Source: CAZQQN01 sp964549595
GTDB lineage: Bacteria > Bacteroidota > Bacteroidia > CAILMK01 > CAYYUA01
DNA length: 5,546 nt
Assembly (NCBI GenBank): GCA_964549595.1
Contig: CAZJWK010000145.1
Span: 1 to 5,546 of the forward strand
Direction: 5' to 3'
The notes under the pieces were generated by a model. It was not told the origin of the DNA, made no database searches, and worked only from the letters and a program-made list of their open reading frames with translations. Of this stretch, positions 5,504 through 5,546 are shown piece by piece (the first letter of the stretch is position 1; each line of letters starts with the position of its first letter). The position numbers and the translations under genes are program-made.

Positions 5504-5546
5504 ATGAATTTTATGGAAATGTTTTTGAGAAGTTTTGATCTAATAA
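5504..5546 (+). CDS. Possible start of an unrecognised gene, cut by the window edge
   Basis: ATG at 5504 opens a frame with no stop to the edge: MNFMEMFLRSFDLI plus one base. AAAAGG (5491-5496) lies seven bases upstream as a plausible ribosome site, and two further in-frame ATGs (5513, 5519) could also serve. Only 14 residues are visible, too few to name a family. It would be co-directional with the ceramidase-like gene, 100 bases after its stop. Open frames of this length are common by chance in AT-rich sequence. Confidence 0.35.
   Translation, partial: MNFMEMFLRSFDLI

Overview
The window looks like a Bacteroidota (Bacteroidetes) chromosome segment, probably from a free-living, perhaps marine, relative of Cytophagales, Saprospirales or Flavobacteria. 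Three things point there: -7 boxes of the TAnnTTTG type with a distal TTG, weak or absent Shine-Dalgarno sites before most genes, and a transhydrogenase alpha subunit split into two genes. A DUF559 gene start beside a GC-rich CCCCTCCC...GGGGTTAGGGGTGGG repeat adds support. The family-level placement is inference.

Layout. At the far left (1-50, minus strand) is the N-terminus of a DUF559 (very-short-patch-repair endonuclease-like) gene that runs off the window. A non-coding gap (51-227) follows and holds the GC-rich repeat. Next, on the minus strand, come pntAB (228-539) and pntAA (543-1676), separated by 3 bases. They are read from a good Bacteroidota promoter at 1780-1809. The expected partner pntB is not in the window; a DUF559 gene stands where pntB would normally begin. 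Further right, also on the minus strand, is a cytoplasmic DUF900-type alpha/beta hydrolase (1963-3051). A 258-base divergent gap separates it from a 697-residue plus-strand gene (3310-5403) for an exported, neutral-ceramidase-like zinc enzyme. That protein has a His-rich mature N-terminus and two Ig-like modules at its C-terminus. The last 143 bases contain no complete recognised gene, but they hold a strong Shine-Dalgarno before a tiny GTG ORF and a possible new gene start at 5504.

How the genes relate. PntAA (NAD(H)-binding domain I) and PntAB (membrane segment) assemble with PntB into the proton-translocating transhydrogenase, which makes NADPH from NADH using the proton gradient. The hydrolase and the ceramidase-like gene are divergently transcribed and show no clear pathway link to pnt. 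Both are hydrolases, and Bacteroidota make sphingolipids, but a joint role would be speculation. No CRISPR array, tRNA, rRNA or complete mobile element was seen. Most of the window is ordinary. The better leads are the ceramidase-like protein, which has zinc ligands but a changed nucleophile position, the palindrome inside the pnt promoter, and the DUF559 gene and repeat placed at the end of the pnt genes.
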